DNA of 34,895 bases, from contig AUXH01000145.1 in assembly GCA_000482145.1 (NCBI GenBank), positions 1 through 34,895 of the forward strand, read 5' to 3'. Origin of the DNA: Strigomonas culicis. Its lineage: Eukaryota > Euglenozoa > Kinetoplastea > Trypanosomatida > Trypanosomatidae. Under the pieces are notes generated by a model. It did no database searches, was not told where the DNA came from, and saw only the letters and a list, made by a program, of their open reading frames with translations. The position numbers and the translations under genes are program-made. Each line of letters opens with the position of its first letter. The stretch's first letter is position 1. This document shows, in pieces, positions 19,626-29,758 of this stretch.

Positions 19626-22600
19626 TTAAAGTGTCACGTCGGCGACCAACTCGTCTTCCACGTCGGCGTCGAAGTGGCCGAGGGCGACCCAGGAGGAGCT
19701 CGGCGCGCGCGGCACCTCGGCAAGGCTGTCCGCCGCCGCCGGGTACGCCTCCTCCACCATCTCGCAGAAGAACTCGGAGGTGCTCATCATCTGTTCGTCC
19801 TGCGAGTTCACGAGCCGCAGCATGCTCAGGTAGTTGTCCGGCTTAAAGGTGGCCGCGGGCACCTGCTTGGTGCGCGCGAGCGCCGCGGCCGCGCGCAGCA
19901 CCCACATGGACGTGAGCTTCGCCGGCGCAGGCAGCGCCGCCGCGGCGGCCAGCAGCTCCGCGGCGACGGTGATGAAGGTCGCGTCGATGCGGCGGCCGGC
20001 GGCGGTCAGCAGCGAGTAAATAAGCGCGTAGCCGCCGAGCGCCCGCACGCCCTTGGAGCCGGCCATGGTCAGCGCGCACTGCTTGTGGTCGCTGAGCACG
20101 CTGTCCGTGACGCTCGCGGAGCTGCAGAGCGCGCCGACGGCGACGGCGGCCGCCACCGTCTGCGCGCTGGACTCGGCCGCCTCAAGGATGGGCTGCACGG
20201 TGTCCATCAGCCGCGGGATGTGCGTCAGCGCCTTCTCGAAGTGCGCGTAGCGGATGACGGTGGAGACGAAGCGGCAGAGGACCGTGCGGAGCAGCGGGCT
20301 GTCGACCGCCTGCTTCTTGGCCACAACGGTGCCGAGAATGAGGTCCGCGTACTTCTCGGAGCGCTCGAGCAGCAGCATGACGATGCGCAGTGTCAGCGCG
20401 CGCGCCTCGCCATTGTCGCAGAGCGCGGCGTTGAAGGTGGCGAGCGCCATGGTGCCCTCGATCATCTTCTCCTTGCCGCCGGCGGGGTACTTCATGATCT
20501 GCAGACAGAGCTGCACCAGCGCCAGCACGACGCTGCCGTCATTACGCGTGAAGAGCACCTTGCTGCAGCGGCCCGCAATCGTGTTCGCGGACGCCGCGCA
20601 GAGGTCGACCGGCGCGAGGTCCAGGAGGTCCTGGATGCACTCCGCGGCCTCCGCCTTCTGCTGCGGCGTGCCGTAGTCGAGGCCGCGGTTGTACAGCGAC
20701 AGGAGCACGTCGAACAGCCGCGGCTGGCCGTCCGCGAGCACCTTGAACTTGGGCTCCGCGCTCGTCGTCGCCGCCCGCGCGGTGGTCGGCAGCGTCTCGC
20801 GGAACACCGGCAGGAACTGCAGGAGATAGCGGCCGCTCGTGCGCTTGCAGGTGGTTGTGTCCTGCTGCTCCTCCGGCGAGAGGTTCTCCGTCACGCGGGC
20901 CTCGACCGACTCGATGAGGAGCGGTATGGCGCGCACCGCCTCCTCGCGCGTCGCGGCGTCCTCGTCGCCGAGGCAGTCGATAATGGCGCGGAAGGCGAAG
21001 GCGATGCCCTCCGGGTTGGAGATGCCGGTGCCGAGCCCGAAGGCAATCGTCGCGAGCAGGCCGCCGTGGCGCTTCTCCGGGATGCGCAGCGTCTTTTGGC
21101 AGAGCTCGATCGGCAGGTCCTCCGACACGGTGGGCAGCAGCTCCACGAAGCGCTGCATCGTGTCTGTCGCGCCCTCGAGCCCCTCCACCACGCAGGCGAG
21201 CAGCAGCTTGGCCATGGCGGGATAGTGGCGGTCCAGCTCCTCCTCCGCCTCCTCGATCTCGAGCAGCGCATCGACGAACTCGACGTGCACCTCCGTGTGC
21301 GTCGCGCGGGCGTTGAGCGTCTTGAAGATGAGCGGCAGCGCGACGCTGGGCTTCACCTTCACCACCTCGATGAGGCCCGAGGCGCTCGTGTCGATCTGGG
21401 CCTCGACCGCGCCCTCCACCAGCCGCGAGCCGAGCACCTTCGTGACAACGGTGAAGACGCGGCGCGCGGCTTCCTGCACCGCCTCGTCCGAGTCCTGCAT
21501 GCCGGGCCGCACGCAGTCGACGATGCGGCCGCCGAGGCCGCTGAGCTTCTTCACGTCGGCGAGCTGCGCGACCGCCGCGAGGCAGTTGAGCGCGCCGAGG
21601 CGGGTGTGGCGGCTCTCCGTGCGGTACATGTCGCACAGCTGGTTGACGAGCATCTCGATCGTCTCGTTCATGCGCGCGGTGAACTCGATCGTCTTCTCCG
21701 CAACGAGCACGCAGTCCGGGTTGTCGGAGGCCGCAAAGTGGACGAGCAGCATCGTCAGCGGCTCGAAGATCTTCTTGACCGCCGCGCGGATGCTCGCGAC
21801 GGCGGCCTGCCACGCCATGTTCGTGTCGTTGCGCACCTGCACGCTCGCCTCGTGGCGACCACAGTAGACCGCGGCGAGCATGCGGCAGAGGTCGTCCGAG
21901 CCGATCATGTCCTCCAGCGACGCCATGAGGGAGTAGCCGCGCTTCTCCACGTCGCGGGCGGACTCCATGATGAGCATGCCGCCCGCGTCGTCCGGGTCCG
22001 CGCCCGGCGCGGCCGCGTCGGCGCCCTCCGTCGCCGCGATGAGCATCTCGAGCTCCTCGTGCTGTTGCTCGTCCTCGATGCTGTCGAGCGCCTGCTGCAC
22101 CCGCATCTTCTTCTTCACGTGGGCGACGAGGTGCAGCAGCAGCTTCGACACGAGCAGCAGCGAGCTCTGCCGCTGCGCCGTCATCTCGCTGCCGACACCG
22201 CTGAGCAGCGGCTCGAGCACGAGAGGGAGGTGCCGCGTGCCGTACAGCGAGATGATGCTGTCGCCGGCGACGAGCGCGACGTCGCGGACCTTGTCCGAGA
22301 AGTGCGACAGGCCGCCGAGCACCCACGGGAAGGACAGGGGCAGCAGCTCCTGGAAGCTCTCCGTGCTGAGCGTGGACGGGGCGTAGACCATGATGTACAG
22401 AAAGCCCTCGCGCACCGGCGGGCGCTCGTCGTTCATGCCCTTCGTCATCTTGTCGAAGTAGTGCTGCAGCAGCGCGTCCCCGCAGGCGTGGACGACCTCC
22501 ACAAACACCTGCGCAGCACCCGCCTTCTCGATCGTGACGGCGGTGATGCGCTCCATCGTCGCGAAGCACCACGTGACGACTTTATCCGCGATCGTGTCGC

Positions 22601-25600
22601 GCAGGGCGGCCGTGAGCGCGCCAATGGCCTTCGCGGCGGTGGTGCGCGACTCCGTCTGCGGGTCCTGCGCGGCGTCCTCCAGCAGCCGCACCAGCTCCTC
22701 CGCGTAGGGCGCGAGGGTGGACGGCTCGTTCACGAGGCTGACCATCGCGGCCGCGATCTGCGCCGCCTTGGGGCGCGTGTGCGCGTTGGTCTGCGCGCTC
22801 AGGCCGCGCGAGATGACGGGGATGATGAGCGCCAGCGAGGCGGGGTCCACCACGTTCACGAAACGCGTGTAGAGGAGGGCGTCGAGCGCGGGCTCGATCT
22901 CCGTGCTGGGCGACCGCATCGCGTTGAGGATGAGGTCCACGTGCTCCTGGATCTCCGGGTTGGAGACGACGCCGGCGACCCGCTTGAGGGCGTGGAAGGC
23001 CGCCTGCGAGACGGAGCTGTTCACGTCGAAGAGGCAGCCGTTGATGTGCTTCATGATCTGCGGCAGCGTCGCGGCCAGCTGCTTCGGGGAGCAGAAGGCG
23101 ACGTTGCCGATGAGGTTCAGCGGCGGCACCTTCTTCTTCGCCACGTCGCCGGAGAGCGATTCGATCAGCTTGGGGATGAGCTGGCGGAGGCCGACGCCGG
23201 AGAGGCAGCTCATGAAGACGCGACTCGCGTCGTCGGCGCAGTCGGAGATCTTCTGGTCCTGGTCCGCGACGCCGGCCAGGAGGAGGCTGGACATGTGCAG
23301 CGCGTAGGGCTCAAAAGGCGTCCCCACAACGTCGCACAGCGCCTCGATGAGCATCATGGCGCCGGAGCGCTCCGTCTGCTTTTCGCTCGCCGCCTTCTCA
23401 ATCGTCTCGAGGATGTGGTAGCGGCGCAGCGAGCGCAGGCCCAGCCCCTGCAGCACGCCGACCAGCCCCGCCGCGTGCGCCTTCTTCTTGATGTAGGAGC
23501 CGGAGTGCATCACCTGCTTCATGCACTTCTCGACAAATTCATCCAGCTTCGCCGACTCGCGCACCGTCTTGCTCTGGGAGATCTCGATCATGCTCTCGCA
23601 CACGCAGCGGTGCACCATCGCACTCTGCGAGTTGTTCAGGATGCGGCTCTGCTGTTCGATGATCGCCTCGAGCAGCTCCGTCTCCTGCAGCCGGCAGCTG
23701 ATGATGGTCAGCCAGACGGTCGCGGTGGCCTGGTACTGCTCCTTCTGCGTCGCGCTCGCGTCCTTGGGCGGCTTCGCAAGCCGGCTCTGCAGCTCCGGTG
23801 CCATGCGCCGCTGCGTGTCGATCGGGGCGTCGCGCAGCACGACGCGGCCGGCCGACAGGATGCACTTCATGAGCCCCTCGCTCGTCGTCGGCTGCTCGAG
23901 CTGCGTCGCGAGGTGGTCCATCGCGAGGACGGGGATCGTCGGCTTGTACGTGCACGAGAGCTCCTGCAGCACGAGCACACTCGCGAGCCCGCCGACCTGG
24001 GTGATGTCCAGCACCCACGCCTCCTGCTGCGCCTCACTCGTGTCTTCACGCTGAAAGAGCACCTTCATCGTCTCCACGATGAGCAGCGCGTTGGTGCGGC
24101 GCTGGCCGTACCGCCGCAGGAAGTAGAGCACGTCCAGCCAGTCGGACGGCTCCAGCGACCACGCGTAGGCCGTGTGGCCCAGGATTGCCTGCATGGCCTT
24201 GCTCACGTTGTGCGACTCGTCCCGCGCGAAGATGGCGGCCATGACCAGCGCGCGGCGGCACTCCGCGAAGTGCGCGAAGCGGTGCAGCGCGGCGGCCGTC
24301 ACCTCGCGCACGGAGTCCACGGCGCTGAACATGCCGGCCTCGACCGCGGTCAGGCGCTCGGCCGGGATGAGCGACATGAGGAGGTGCAGGCCCTGCTGGA
24401 TACTCTTGTAGAGGATGGGGAAGCTCGTCAGGATGAGCGACAGCAGCTCGAGCGTGCGGGTCGGCTCCGGTAGGTCCGCCTGGCCGAGGTTCTGCAGCAG
24501 CACGCTCATCAGCTGGTGCTGCGTCGCGACGGGGATGGTGGTGGACACCGCGTTGCTGCCGCGGCCGGGCTTGAAGGCGACCCGCGCGAAGGGCGTCAGC
24601 GCGACGAAGAGCGGCGCCGGCAGCATCTGCGGCAGCGCGAGGCGCAGGTGCTGCGCGAGGGCCGTGATCTGCGCCACGTCGCGAACGGTGAGCGTCTTCT
24701 CCTCTTTCAGCCGCGCGGCGGTGACGGCCATCACCTCCGCGAGGTGGCGCAGCGCCGTGTGCGCGAGCAGCCCGACGAGCGCATCGAGCGCGAGCTGCTG
24801 CAGCACGAGCGGCGTGCCCGTCCCGGGGCTGTCCGCCAGCACGTGCTGGTGGAGCAGCTCCTGCAGGTACGGGAAGAGCACCGCCACGCCGGCGATGTCG
24901 AAGTGGCCGTGCGTGCCGAGGAGCCGGACCGTGAGGTACGGCAGCTTGTGCTGGCGCGCGGCGGGCAGCACGACCCGCTGCCGCTTCGCGATGTCAGCCG
25001 CGAGCACCTCGCGGCCCTTTGCGAGCGCAATCGCGTCCTTCTTCTTCACATCGCGGAAATCGTCCTCCGTCATGCCCTTGGGCGGCTTGTCCGGGTACGT
25101 CTTCAACAGCAGCTGCGCGCGCAGGTGGCGCTCCTCGTAGTCGCCCAGCACCTCCGCGGACTCCGCCGCGACGGCGCGGTCGCGGTCGTCGAGGCCAACA
25201 AAGTAGTCCGCGGAGCGCTTCAGCAGCTCCAGCAGCCGCGCAAAGACGACCTGCGACGCACTGGGCGTCGTGGCGGTCAGCAGCAGCACGATGCCACGCG
25301 CGGCGGCGACCGCGACATGCGTGCGACCGGCCGCCGTGAGTGCGGCCGCGAGGGTGTCCAGTAGCGGCTGCGCCTGCTGCACCAGCAGCCCCCCGTAGGG
25401 CAGCCGCACGAGTGCGGTGAAGCGCCGCGTGTCGAGCTGCTGCGCGCGGCGGTTGTGCCGGCGCGCGGTGTCGCGGCTGCGGGCGAAGAAGGTCGGGTCT
25501 GCGCCCTGCACGTGGTCGTGGCCGAAGCACAGCAGCACCTCCGCAAGCCGCTGCGCGAGACGGCCGGCCGGGGCCGCGCTGTCCGCCGCCGTGAGGTGCG

Positions 25601-27638
25601 CCAGCACAGCGGGAAGGATGTGCCGCACCGCGTCCGCGGCGGCGCCGCCGTCGAGGATCGGTTCCTGCGTGTCGGACGTGAGGCTGAGCACGGTGGTGGT
25701 CAGCGCCTCCCACAGTGCGCTGGCCGCCGCCTCGTCCGCGGCCGCCTCCGCGGCGTACGCCGCGAGCGCCTGCCGCACCTGGCCGCTCGGGTGCGTGAAG
25801 AGCATGACGAACGGCCCGCAGAGGCCCGCGCGCGCGAGCGCGATGGCGACGGCCGCCACCCGCGCGCGCTCGGCCGCGTGCGCCATGTTGAACTGCGACA
25901 GCACCTCCGCCGTGCCGAGCAGCTTCGCGAGGGCGGGCAGCCGCTTGGGCTGGATGCCGTGCACCAGCGCGAGTTGCAGCCCAAGGAAGGCGTCCGCGCG
26001 GACGACCTCGACCTGTTCGCAGTCCGCCAGCAGCGGCGCCACGAGTGCGGTCGCGACGGCGGGCGTGCACTGCGCGGGGTCGAGGTGCACCAGCAGCGCG
26101 CGCCGGATCGCATCCTCACTCGTCGCGTTGCGCAGGGCGGCTTCCATGCCGTCCGCGAGCGCGGCCGCCGGCACGTGCAGCAGCGCGGCGAGCCGCAGCG
26201 CCTGTGCGGCGCTGCCCTCCGCCGGCGACGCGATGTCGCGGCTGAGCTGCGCCTGGACCTCCGCGTCGCCGCCGAGGGCCTGCGCGCGGAGGGCGGGGTC
26301 CAGCACCGCGAGGGCGTCGCCCAGCAGCTGCAGCACGACTGCCTTTTCCGGCGGCGAGCGGCAGCGCGTGCCGAGCAGCACCGGGACCGCCTCGCGCACG
26401 AGCGGCAGGAGCGCCGTCGCGACCTGCTGCGGCTGCGCGGCGGCGAGGGCCTGCAGCAGCGCGGCGTAGGCGGGCCCTACCGCGCCGGCCGCGAGCGCCG
26501 CGGTCAGCACGCGCGCGTGGGTGACGAAGGGCGCGAAGAGCGCCACCACCGCGTCCTTGCCCGTCGCCGCGAAGTAGGACAGCAGCGCCTCCGCCGGCAG
26601 CGCGCGCAGCACCGCGACGTAGTCGAGGTACATCTCCGGCGTGACGTTGGTGAGACCCATGTTGTACAGCGTGTGCTGGAGAAGGTCCGCCGGCGCCGTC
26701 ACGACCAGCGCGCCGGCGACGGCGCGGCGGCCGCCGAGCAGCGCGCCCAGCGCGCCCGGCTTCGCCTTGATGAGGCTCACCACCGCGTCGGGCGCCGCCG
26801 GCGGCGCCCACGCCGGCGCGAGGACGATGCGCACGGCCGCCTGCTCCGCCGGCGCGAGCCGCGCGAAGGCCGCCGCGAGCGCCTCGTCTGCGTTGAGCGC
26901 CGCGGCGGCGGCGGCGGCCGCCGCCACGACGCGCCGCAGCCGCCGCACGATGGCGCACTGCAGGAAGACCGCGTTGTCGCACGCGGTCTGCGGCAGCTCC
27001 TGCTCCGCGGCGGTGTGCTTCGTGGTCTGCGCGTGCTGCGCGGCGTAGGTCGTGGCGACCAGCGCGAGGGCGCGCAGCCACACAAGCTGCACATCGGCCG
27101 CGGTCTGCTCCTTGAGCTTCGGCGCGGTCGCGGGGTCCGCCTTGCGCGCGACCCCGCGCGCGCGGCCGCCGCCCTCGACGACCGTGTGCGCCGCGAGCAG
27201 CACGAGCTGCTCCAGGCAGCGCCGCGCGACAGCGCTGCTGGAGAGCGGCAGCTGCCCCATCGCGTACTGCAGCGCGGCCGCCCACTCGGAGGGGGACAGC
27301 GGTGTCTGCGCCTCGACGCGCGCCAGCAGCACCTTCTGGAGGAGGCGCTGGAGGCGGTGGGGGAGGTAGGGCGCCTTCGCAGCGCCAACAACGCAGAGGA
27401 CGACGGTGATGGGGTGGAAGCCGTGCGGGTGCGGCCGCTCGGCGAGCGCGCGCATCTCGTCCGACATTGCCTCCACCTTCTGCCCGGCCTCGAGCTGCTC
27501 CTGCTGTCTCGCGCGGAACTCCAGGAGCTCACGTGCCTCCTTCTTCAGCAGGGGCTCGTTGTAGTGGAGGAGGATGCGGTAGGCGAGGGGTGCCGTCGCG
27601 TTGCGCTGCAAAAGCCGCACAACGTGCTGCACCTCCAT
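19626..27638 (-). CDS. GCN1: GCN1, ribosome-associated HEAT-repeat activator of the GCN2 eIF2-alpha kinase
   Basis: GCN1 binds translating, often stalled or collided, ribosomes and delivers the signal that activates GCN2, which phosphorylates eIF2-alpha. The protein is 2670 aa, essentially the length of human and yeast GCN1 (~2671), and consists of HEAT-type helical repeats throughout. The diagnostic region is at ~1574-1690: LDALLYTRFVNVVDPASLAL, then LSAQTNAHTRPKAAQIAAAM, then SRTTAAKAIGAL, which aligns with the eEF3-like core of GCN1 (human: TKFVHFIDAPSLALIMPIV). The segment corresponding to the RWD-binding region that contacts GCN2 in yeast would be at ~2050-2430 and is also HEAT-like here. 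The start is ATG at 27636-27638, with stop TAA at 19626. There is no frameshift across 8 kb. The coding sequence is uniformly very GC-rich with strong G/C at third positions, which also opens long antisense frames. No partner kinase gene lies in the window. Confidence 0.95.
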   Translation of the reverse strand: MEVQHVVRLLQRNATAPLAYRILLHYNEPLLKKEARELLEFRARQQEQLEAGQKVEAMSDEMRALAERPHPHGFHPITVVLCVVGAAKAPYLPHRLQRLLQKVLLARVEAQTPLSPSEWAAALQYAMGQLPLSSSAVARRCLEQLVLLAAHTVVEGGGRARGVARKADPATAPKLKEQTAADVQLVWLRALALVATTYAAQHAQTTKHTAAEQELPQTACDNAVFLQCAIVRRLRRVVAAAAAAAAALNADEALAAAFARLAPAEQAAVRIVLAPAWAPPAAPDAVVSLIKAKPGALGALLGGRRAVAGALVVTAPADLLQHTLYNMGLTNVTPEMYLDYVAVLRALPAEALLSYFAATGKDAVVALFAPFVTHARVLTAALAAGAVGPAYAALLQALAAAQPQQVATALLPLVREAVPVLLGTRCRSPPEKAVVLQLLGDALAVLDPALRAQALGGDAEVQAQLSRDIASPAEGSAAQALRLAALLHVPAAALADGMEAALRNATSEDAIRRALLVHLDPAQCTPAVATALVAPLLADCEQVEVVRADAFLGLQLALVHGIQPKRLPALAKLLGTAEVLSQFNMAHAAERARVAAVAIALARAGLCGPFVMLFTHPSGQVRQALAAYAAEAAADEAAASALWEALTTTVLSLTSDTQEPILDGGAAADAVRHILPAVLAHLTAADSAAPAGRLAQRLAEVLLCFGHDHVQGADPTFFARSRDTARRHNRRAQQLDTRRFTALVRLPYGGLLVQQAQPLLDTLAAALTAAGRTHVAVAAARGIVLLLTATTPSASQVVFARLLELLKRSADYFVGLDDRDRAVAAESAEVLGDYEERHLRAQLLLKTYPDKPPKGMTEDDFRDVKKKDAIALAKGREVLAADIAKRQRVVLPAARQHKLPYLTVRLLGTHGHFDIAGVAVLFPYLQELLHQHVLADSPGTGTPLVLQQLALDALVGLLAHTALRHLAEVMAVTAARLKEEKTLTVRDVAQITALAQHLRLALPQMLPAPLFVALTPFARVAFKPGRGSNAVSTTIPVATQHQLMSVLLQNLGQADLPEPTRTLELLSLILTSFPILYKSIQQGLHLLMSLIPAERLTAVEAGMFSAVDSVREVTAAALHRFAHFAECRRALVMAAIFARDESHNVSKAMQAILGHTAYAWSLEPSDWLDVLYFLRRYGQRRTNALLIVETMKVLFQREDTSEAQQEAWVLDITQVGGLASVLVLQELSCTYKPTIPVLAMDHLATQLEQPTTSEGLMKCILSAGRVVLRDAPIDTQRRMAPELQSRLAKPPKDASATQKEQYQATATVWLTIISCRLQETELLEAIIEQQSRILNNSQSAMVHRCVCESMIEISQSKTVRESAKLDEFVEKCMKQVMHSGSYIKKKAHAAGLVGVLQGLGLRSLRRYHILETIEKAASEKQTERSGAMMLIEALCDVVGTPFEPYALHMSSLLLAGVADQDQKISDCADDASRVFMSCLSGVGLRQLIPKLIESLSGDVAKKKVPPLNLIGNVAFCSPKQLAATLPQIMKHINGCLFDVNSSVSQAAFHALKRVAGVVSNPEIQEHVDLILNAMRSPSTEIEPALDALLYTRFVNVVDPASLALIIPVISRGLSAQTNAHTRPKAAQIAAAMVSLVNEPSTLAPYAEELVRLLEDAAQDPQTESRTTAAKAIGALTAALRDTIADKVVTWCFATMERITAVTIEKAGAAQVFVEVVHACGDALLQHYFDKMTKGMNDERPPVREGFLYIMVYAPSTLSTESFQELLPLSFPWVLGGLSHFSDKVRDVALVAGDSIISLYGTRHLPLVLEPLLSGVGSEMTAQRQSSLLLVSKLLLHLVAHVKKKMRVQQALDSIEDEQQHEELEMLIAATEGADAAAPGADPDDAGGMLIMESARDVEKRGYSLMASLEDMIGSDDLCRMLAAVYCGRHEASVQVRNDTNMAWQAAVASIRAAVKKIFEPLTMLLVHFAASDNPDCVLVAEKTIEFTARMNETIEMLVNQLCDMYRTESRHTRLGALNCLAAVAQLADVKKLSGLGGRIVDCVRPGMQDSDEAVQEAARRVFTVVTKVLGSRLVEGAVEAQIDTSASGLIEVVKVKPSVALPLIFKTLNARATHTEVHVEFVDALLEIEEAEEELDRHYPAMAKLLLACVVEGLEGATDTMQRFVELLPTVSEDLPIELCQKTLRIPEKRHGGLLATIAFGLGTGISNPEGIAFAFRAIIDCLGDEDAATREEAVRAIPLLIESVEARVTENLSPEEQQDTTTCKRTSGRYLLQFLPVFRETLPTTARAATTSAEPKFKVLADGQPRLFDVLLSLYNRGLDYGTPQQKAEAAECIQDLLDLAPVDLCAASANTIAGRCSKVLFTRNDGSVVLALVQLCLQIMKYPAGGKEKMIEGTMALATFNAALCDNGEARALTLRIVMLLLERSEKYADLILGTVVAKKQAVDSPLLRTVLCRFVSTVIRYAHFEKALTHIPRLMDTVQPILEAAESSAQTVAAAVAVGALCSSASVTDSVLSDHKQCALTMAGSKGVRALGGYALIYSLLTAAGRRIDATFITVAAELLAAAAALPAPAKLTSMWVLRAAAALARTKQVPAATFKPDNYLSMLRLVNSQDEQMMSTSEFFCEMVEEAYPAAADSLAEVPRAPSSSWVALGHFDADVEDELVADVTL

Positions 27639-27724
27639 GATGGCGACGGAGTAGTATTAGAGATGTGTGGATAGCTTATTACTATTTTTTTTCTTATTAT
27701 TTACGAGAATGCTCCTTTATTTTC

Positions 27725-27853
27725 CTAAGTACGTAACAAACAAACAAACAACAACAACAACAACAACAACAAACTCTGGCTTTTACCTTTTCTTTTTCTT
27801 GAGGGTATGTGCAGAGGAAAATATGTAAAAGGGAGAGAAAAAAAGAAGAAGGA
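27725..27853 (-). promoter_or_regulatory. Putative trans-splice acceptor region of GCN1
   Basis: The purine tract on the + strand at about 27826-27853 is a polypyrimidine tract on the coding strand, followed by AG at 27798-27799 (leader about 160 nt). A second candidate AG at 27725-27726 follows the (TTG)n repeat, which could also act as a weak pyrimidine tract (leader about 87 nt). I see no ATG between the distal acceptor and the start codon. The rest of the gap 27639-28118 is AT-rich with no supported gene. Confidence 0.45.
27737..27773. repeat. (AAAC)n/(AAC)n microsatellite in the GCN1 leader
   Basis: A short (AAAC)n passes into (AAC)n on the + strand; on the coding strand it reads (GTT)n. 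It lies between two candidate splice acceptors, so its length could affect acceptor choice (inference). Confidence 0.9.
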
Positions 27854-28118
27854 TACTTTAGTAAATCAATTCACTTCAGTATTTTCATCATCAACATAGG
27901 CGCTTTCGTATATCCATGATATCCAAATTCCTTTGTTATTCAGTATTTAAAACTGCTTTTATGATATCCTTTGAAATACCGTACAACCTCATGGAAGTAG
28001 CGGTATAACCTAGTGGAAATGACACTGCCATGGTGCAAAAACACCCCCTGTAGTAGATTTCATCACCACTTTCGCGTCTATTTGTTTTCTATTTTTTATT
28101 CTTGTGTTGTTAGTGGAA

Positions 28119-29408
28119 TCACTTCTTCTGACGGCGTTCCGAGATGAGGCGAATATTGGCGAAAATCTGCACCACGTGGATGGCGGCGCCGAGCAGCACC
28201 GCGCCGGCCGGGGACGCCACAAAGGCCGCCCACATGAAAAGCACGCCGGCGAGCGGCACCATGTCCGGCCGCCGCAGACCCGCGCACTTGGCGCTGATCA
28301 CCACATGCACGATGATGCTGCCCGTGCTCGCCGCGACGAGCATCCAGAGGCCCGGGTACGGGATGGGCCCGAGTGTGTACCCGGTCAGCGCATCCGCCGC
28401 GCCGCCGGCGGCCGCGACCTTGGCGGCGTGCCGCGGCAGCGTCGCGAGCAGCACGGTGAAGTTCGCGATCATGAAGAGCGTGGGCAGGCGGAACAGCATG
28501 CGCCAGTTGTAGCTGCTGAGCTGCGCGATCGTCTGCAGCTGGACGAGATTGTAGAAGACGTAGACCCACTCAATGCACGTCAGACGCGACGCGTAGAAGA
28601 CGGCCGACTGCTGCGCCGCGGCGGGCAGGAAGGACAGCGCGCTCTCCAGCACGGCGACTGGCACGCGGACGGTGCCGACCGGCCAGAGGTTGGGGATCCA
28701 CATGGCAAAGCCGAAGAGCAGCATCGCCTCGTCCACGGAGGCGATGCGGGTGCCCCAGATGAAGATGCTCTGCTCGTAGTTCAGCGTGTGGCTGATGATG
28801 GTCACGACCGCGATGAGGCTGATGGAGACGGCCATGTTACTGAGGCTGCAGCCGAGCACCGCGTAGAGCATACAGACGGACAGCAGCGAGGTCACACAGT
28901 CGAGGCCGTGGTCGAGGTACTCCCCGATGAGGCTCGTCTTCCTGTCGCGGCGCGCGAGGCGGCCGTCCGTGTTGTCCGCGACGCAGTACGAGAGGTTCAG
29001 CACGCCGCACAGCGAGTAGAGCAGCAGCGCGCCGGAGACGAGGCCGCCACAGAGCCGCTTCGAGAGCAGCTCGTCGAAGAGCCACGCCGGGCGTGGCACG
29101 ATACGCGTGGGGTAGAGCGGCGTGGGCACCGCGTCACCGGGCTCCACCCACGACCACGGCAGCAGCAGCGGCCGGCCGGGCGTGAAGGCGGCGTCGCTCG
29201 GCATCGCGCAGAGCAGCAGCAGCGACGACAGCAGCGTCGCGCCGACGCCACAGAGCGTGACCGTGTTGGGCATCCAGCTCTTGGGGTAGAACAGGACGAA
29301 CCAGTCGTAGAAGGGGAAGAGCACGTACTCGGCGAGGTAGCTCGGCGTGGGTCCTACGTGCGGCTTGTCGGCGGGGGCCGCCGGTGAGTAGAGGATACTG
29401 TCGCCCAT
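28119..29408 (-). CDS. CEPT: Choline/ethanolamine phosphotransferase (CDP-alcohol phosphotransferase), last step of the Kennedy pathway
   Basis: The enzyme transfers phosphoethanolamine or phosphocholine from CDP-alcohol to diacyl- or alkylacylglycerol in ER membranes, making PE or PC. The full family motif DG-x2-AR-x8-G-x3-D-x3-D is present at residues 148-170 (28899-28967), with all metal and CDP-binding Asp residues intact. Several hydrophobic membrane segments surround it (e.g. VTLCGVGATLLSSLLLL just before the motif, ISLIAVVTIISHT after it). The chosen start is the ATG at 29406-29408 (MGDSILYSP), giving 429 aa, a normal family length. The frame stays open to an ATG at 29624, but that extension crosses the probable splice acceptor and has no family resemblance. 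Kinetoplastids have both an ethanolamine-specific and a dual-specificity enzyme; sequence inspection alone does not decide which this is. Confidence 0.93.
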   Translation of the reverse strand: MGDSILYSPAAPADKPHVGPTPSYLAEYVLFPFYDWFVLFYPKSWMPNTVTLCGVGATLLSSLLLLCAMPSDAAFTPGRPLLLPWSWVEPGDAVPTPLYPTRIVPRPAWLFDELLSKRLCGGLVSGALLLYSLCGVLNLSYCVADNTDGRLARRDRKTSLIGEYLDHGLDCVTSLLSVCMLYAVLGCSLSNMAVSISLIAVVTIISHTLNYEQSIFIWGTRIASVDEAMLLFGFAMWIPNLWPVGTVRVPVAVLESALSFLPAAAQQSAVFYASRLTCIEWVYVFYNLVQLQTIAQLSSYNWRMLFRLPTLFMIANFTVLLATLPRHAAKVAAAGGAADALTGYTLGPIPYPGLWMLVAASTGSIIVHVVISAKCAGLRRPDMVPLAGVLFMWAAFVASPAGAVLLGAAIHVVQIFANIRLISERRQKK

Positions 29409-29422
29409 CGGAGTGGTGCGTT

Positions 29423-29470
29423 CTACTAAGTGTGGTTGTGTGCGTGTGAAAAGGAGAAAAAAAAAGAGGA
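29423..29470 (-). promoter_or_regulatory. Trans-splice acceptor deciding the start of the phosphotransferase gene
   Basis: On the coding strand a polypyrimidine run (complement of the purines at 29449-29470) is followed by AG dinucleotides at 29426-29427 and 29423-29424. This leaves a leader of only about 15-18 nt before the ATG at 29408. Its place downstream of the alternative ATG at 29624 is the main reason for choosing the shorter protein. The rest of the gap 29409-29758 holds simple AT-rich sequence only. Confidence 0.6.
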
Positions 29471-29758
29471 TCCAATCTTTTTCCCTTTCCCTATGAAGTT
29501 GTTCTAATGGTTCGAGCTTGAACGAAAGAGAGGAGAGGTGTACATATACATAATACGAGCACCCCAAGAGAATGAATCCATTCACTATCTGAGCTTTTTC
29601 TTCCTTCTGGTGATTCACATGCATCTTTCATTTTTGTTTTTTTTAGTTTACTTACTGTGTGTTCAGACTCAACGACCGTCGTTACAAAAACAAACAAACA
29701 AACAACACCAACACCTATCACCACTGCCACGTACTGTAGATGCAAAGGTAGCAGAAGG

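Noticed and set aside
19674..24473. A 1599-codon open frame on the + strand opposite GCN1 (and others such as 25455-27674, 16718-18133 and 3685-4893)
   Set aside because: The sense frame is a clear, full-length GCN1. Strong third-position G/C removes stop codons from the antisense frame, and the translation is Arg/Ala/Gly/His-biased without domains. These are shadows of biased composition.
27985..28080. tRNA- or C/D snoRNA-like segment (A-box-like stretch; RTGATGA-like box on the minus strand)
   Set aside because: No full cloverleaf, no T-loop GTTCRANTC sequence and no acceptor-stem pairing could be drawn, and no suitably placed D box (CTGA) follows the C-box-like motif.
29409..29624. 72-residue N-terminal extension of the phosphotransferase to the ATG at 29624
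   Set aside because: It spans the polypyrimidine tract and AG acceptor just upstream of the ATG at 29408, has no family similarity, and the shorter protein already has normal length.
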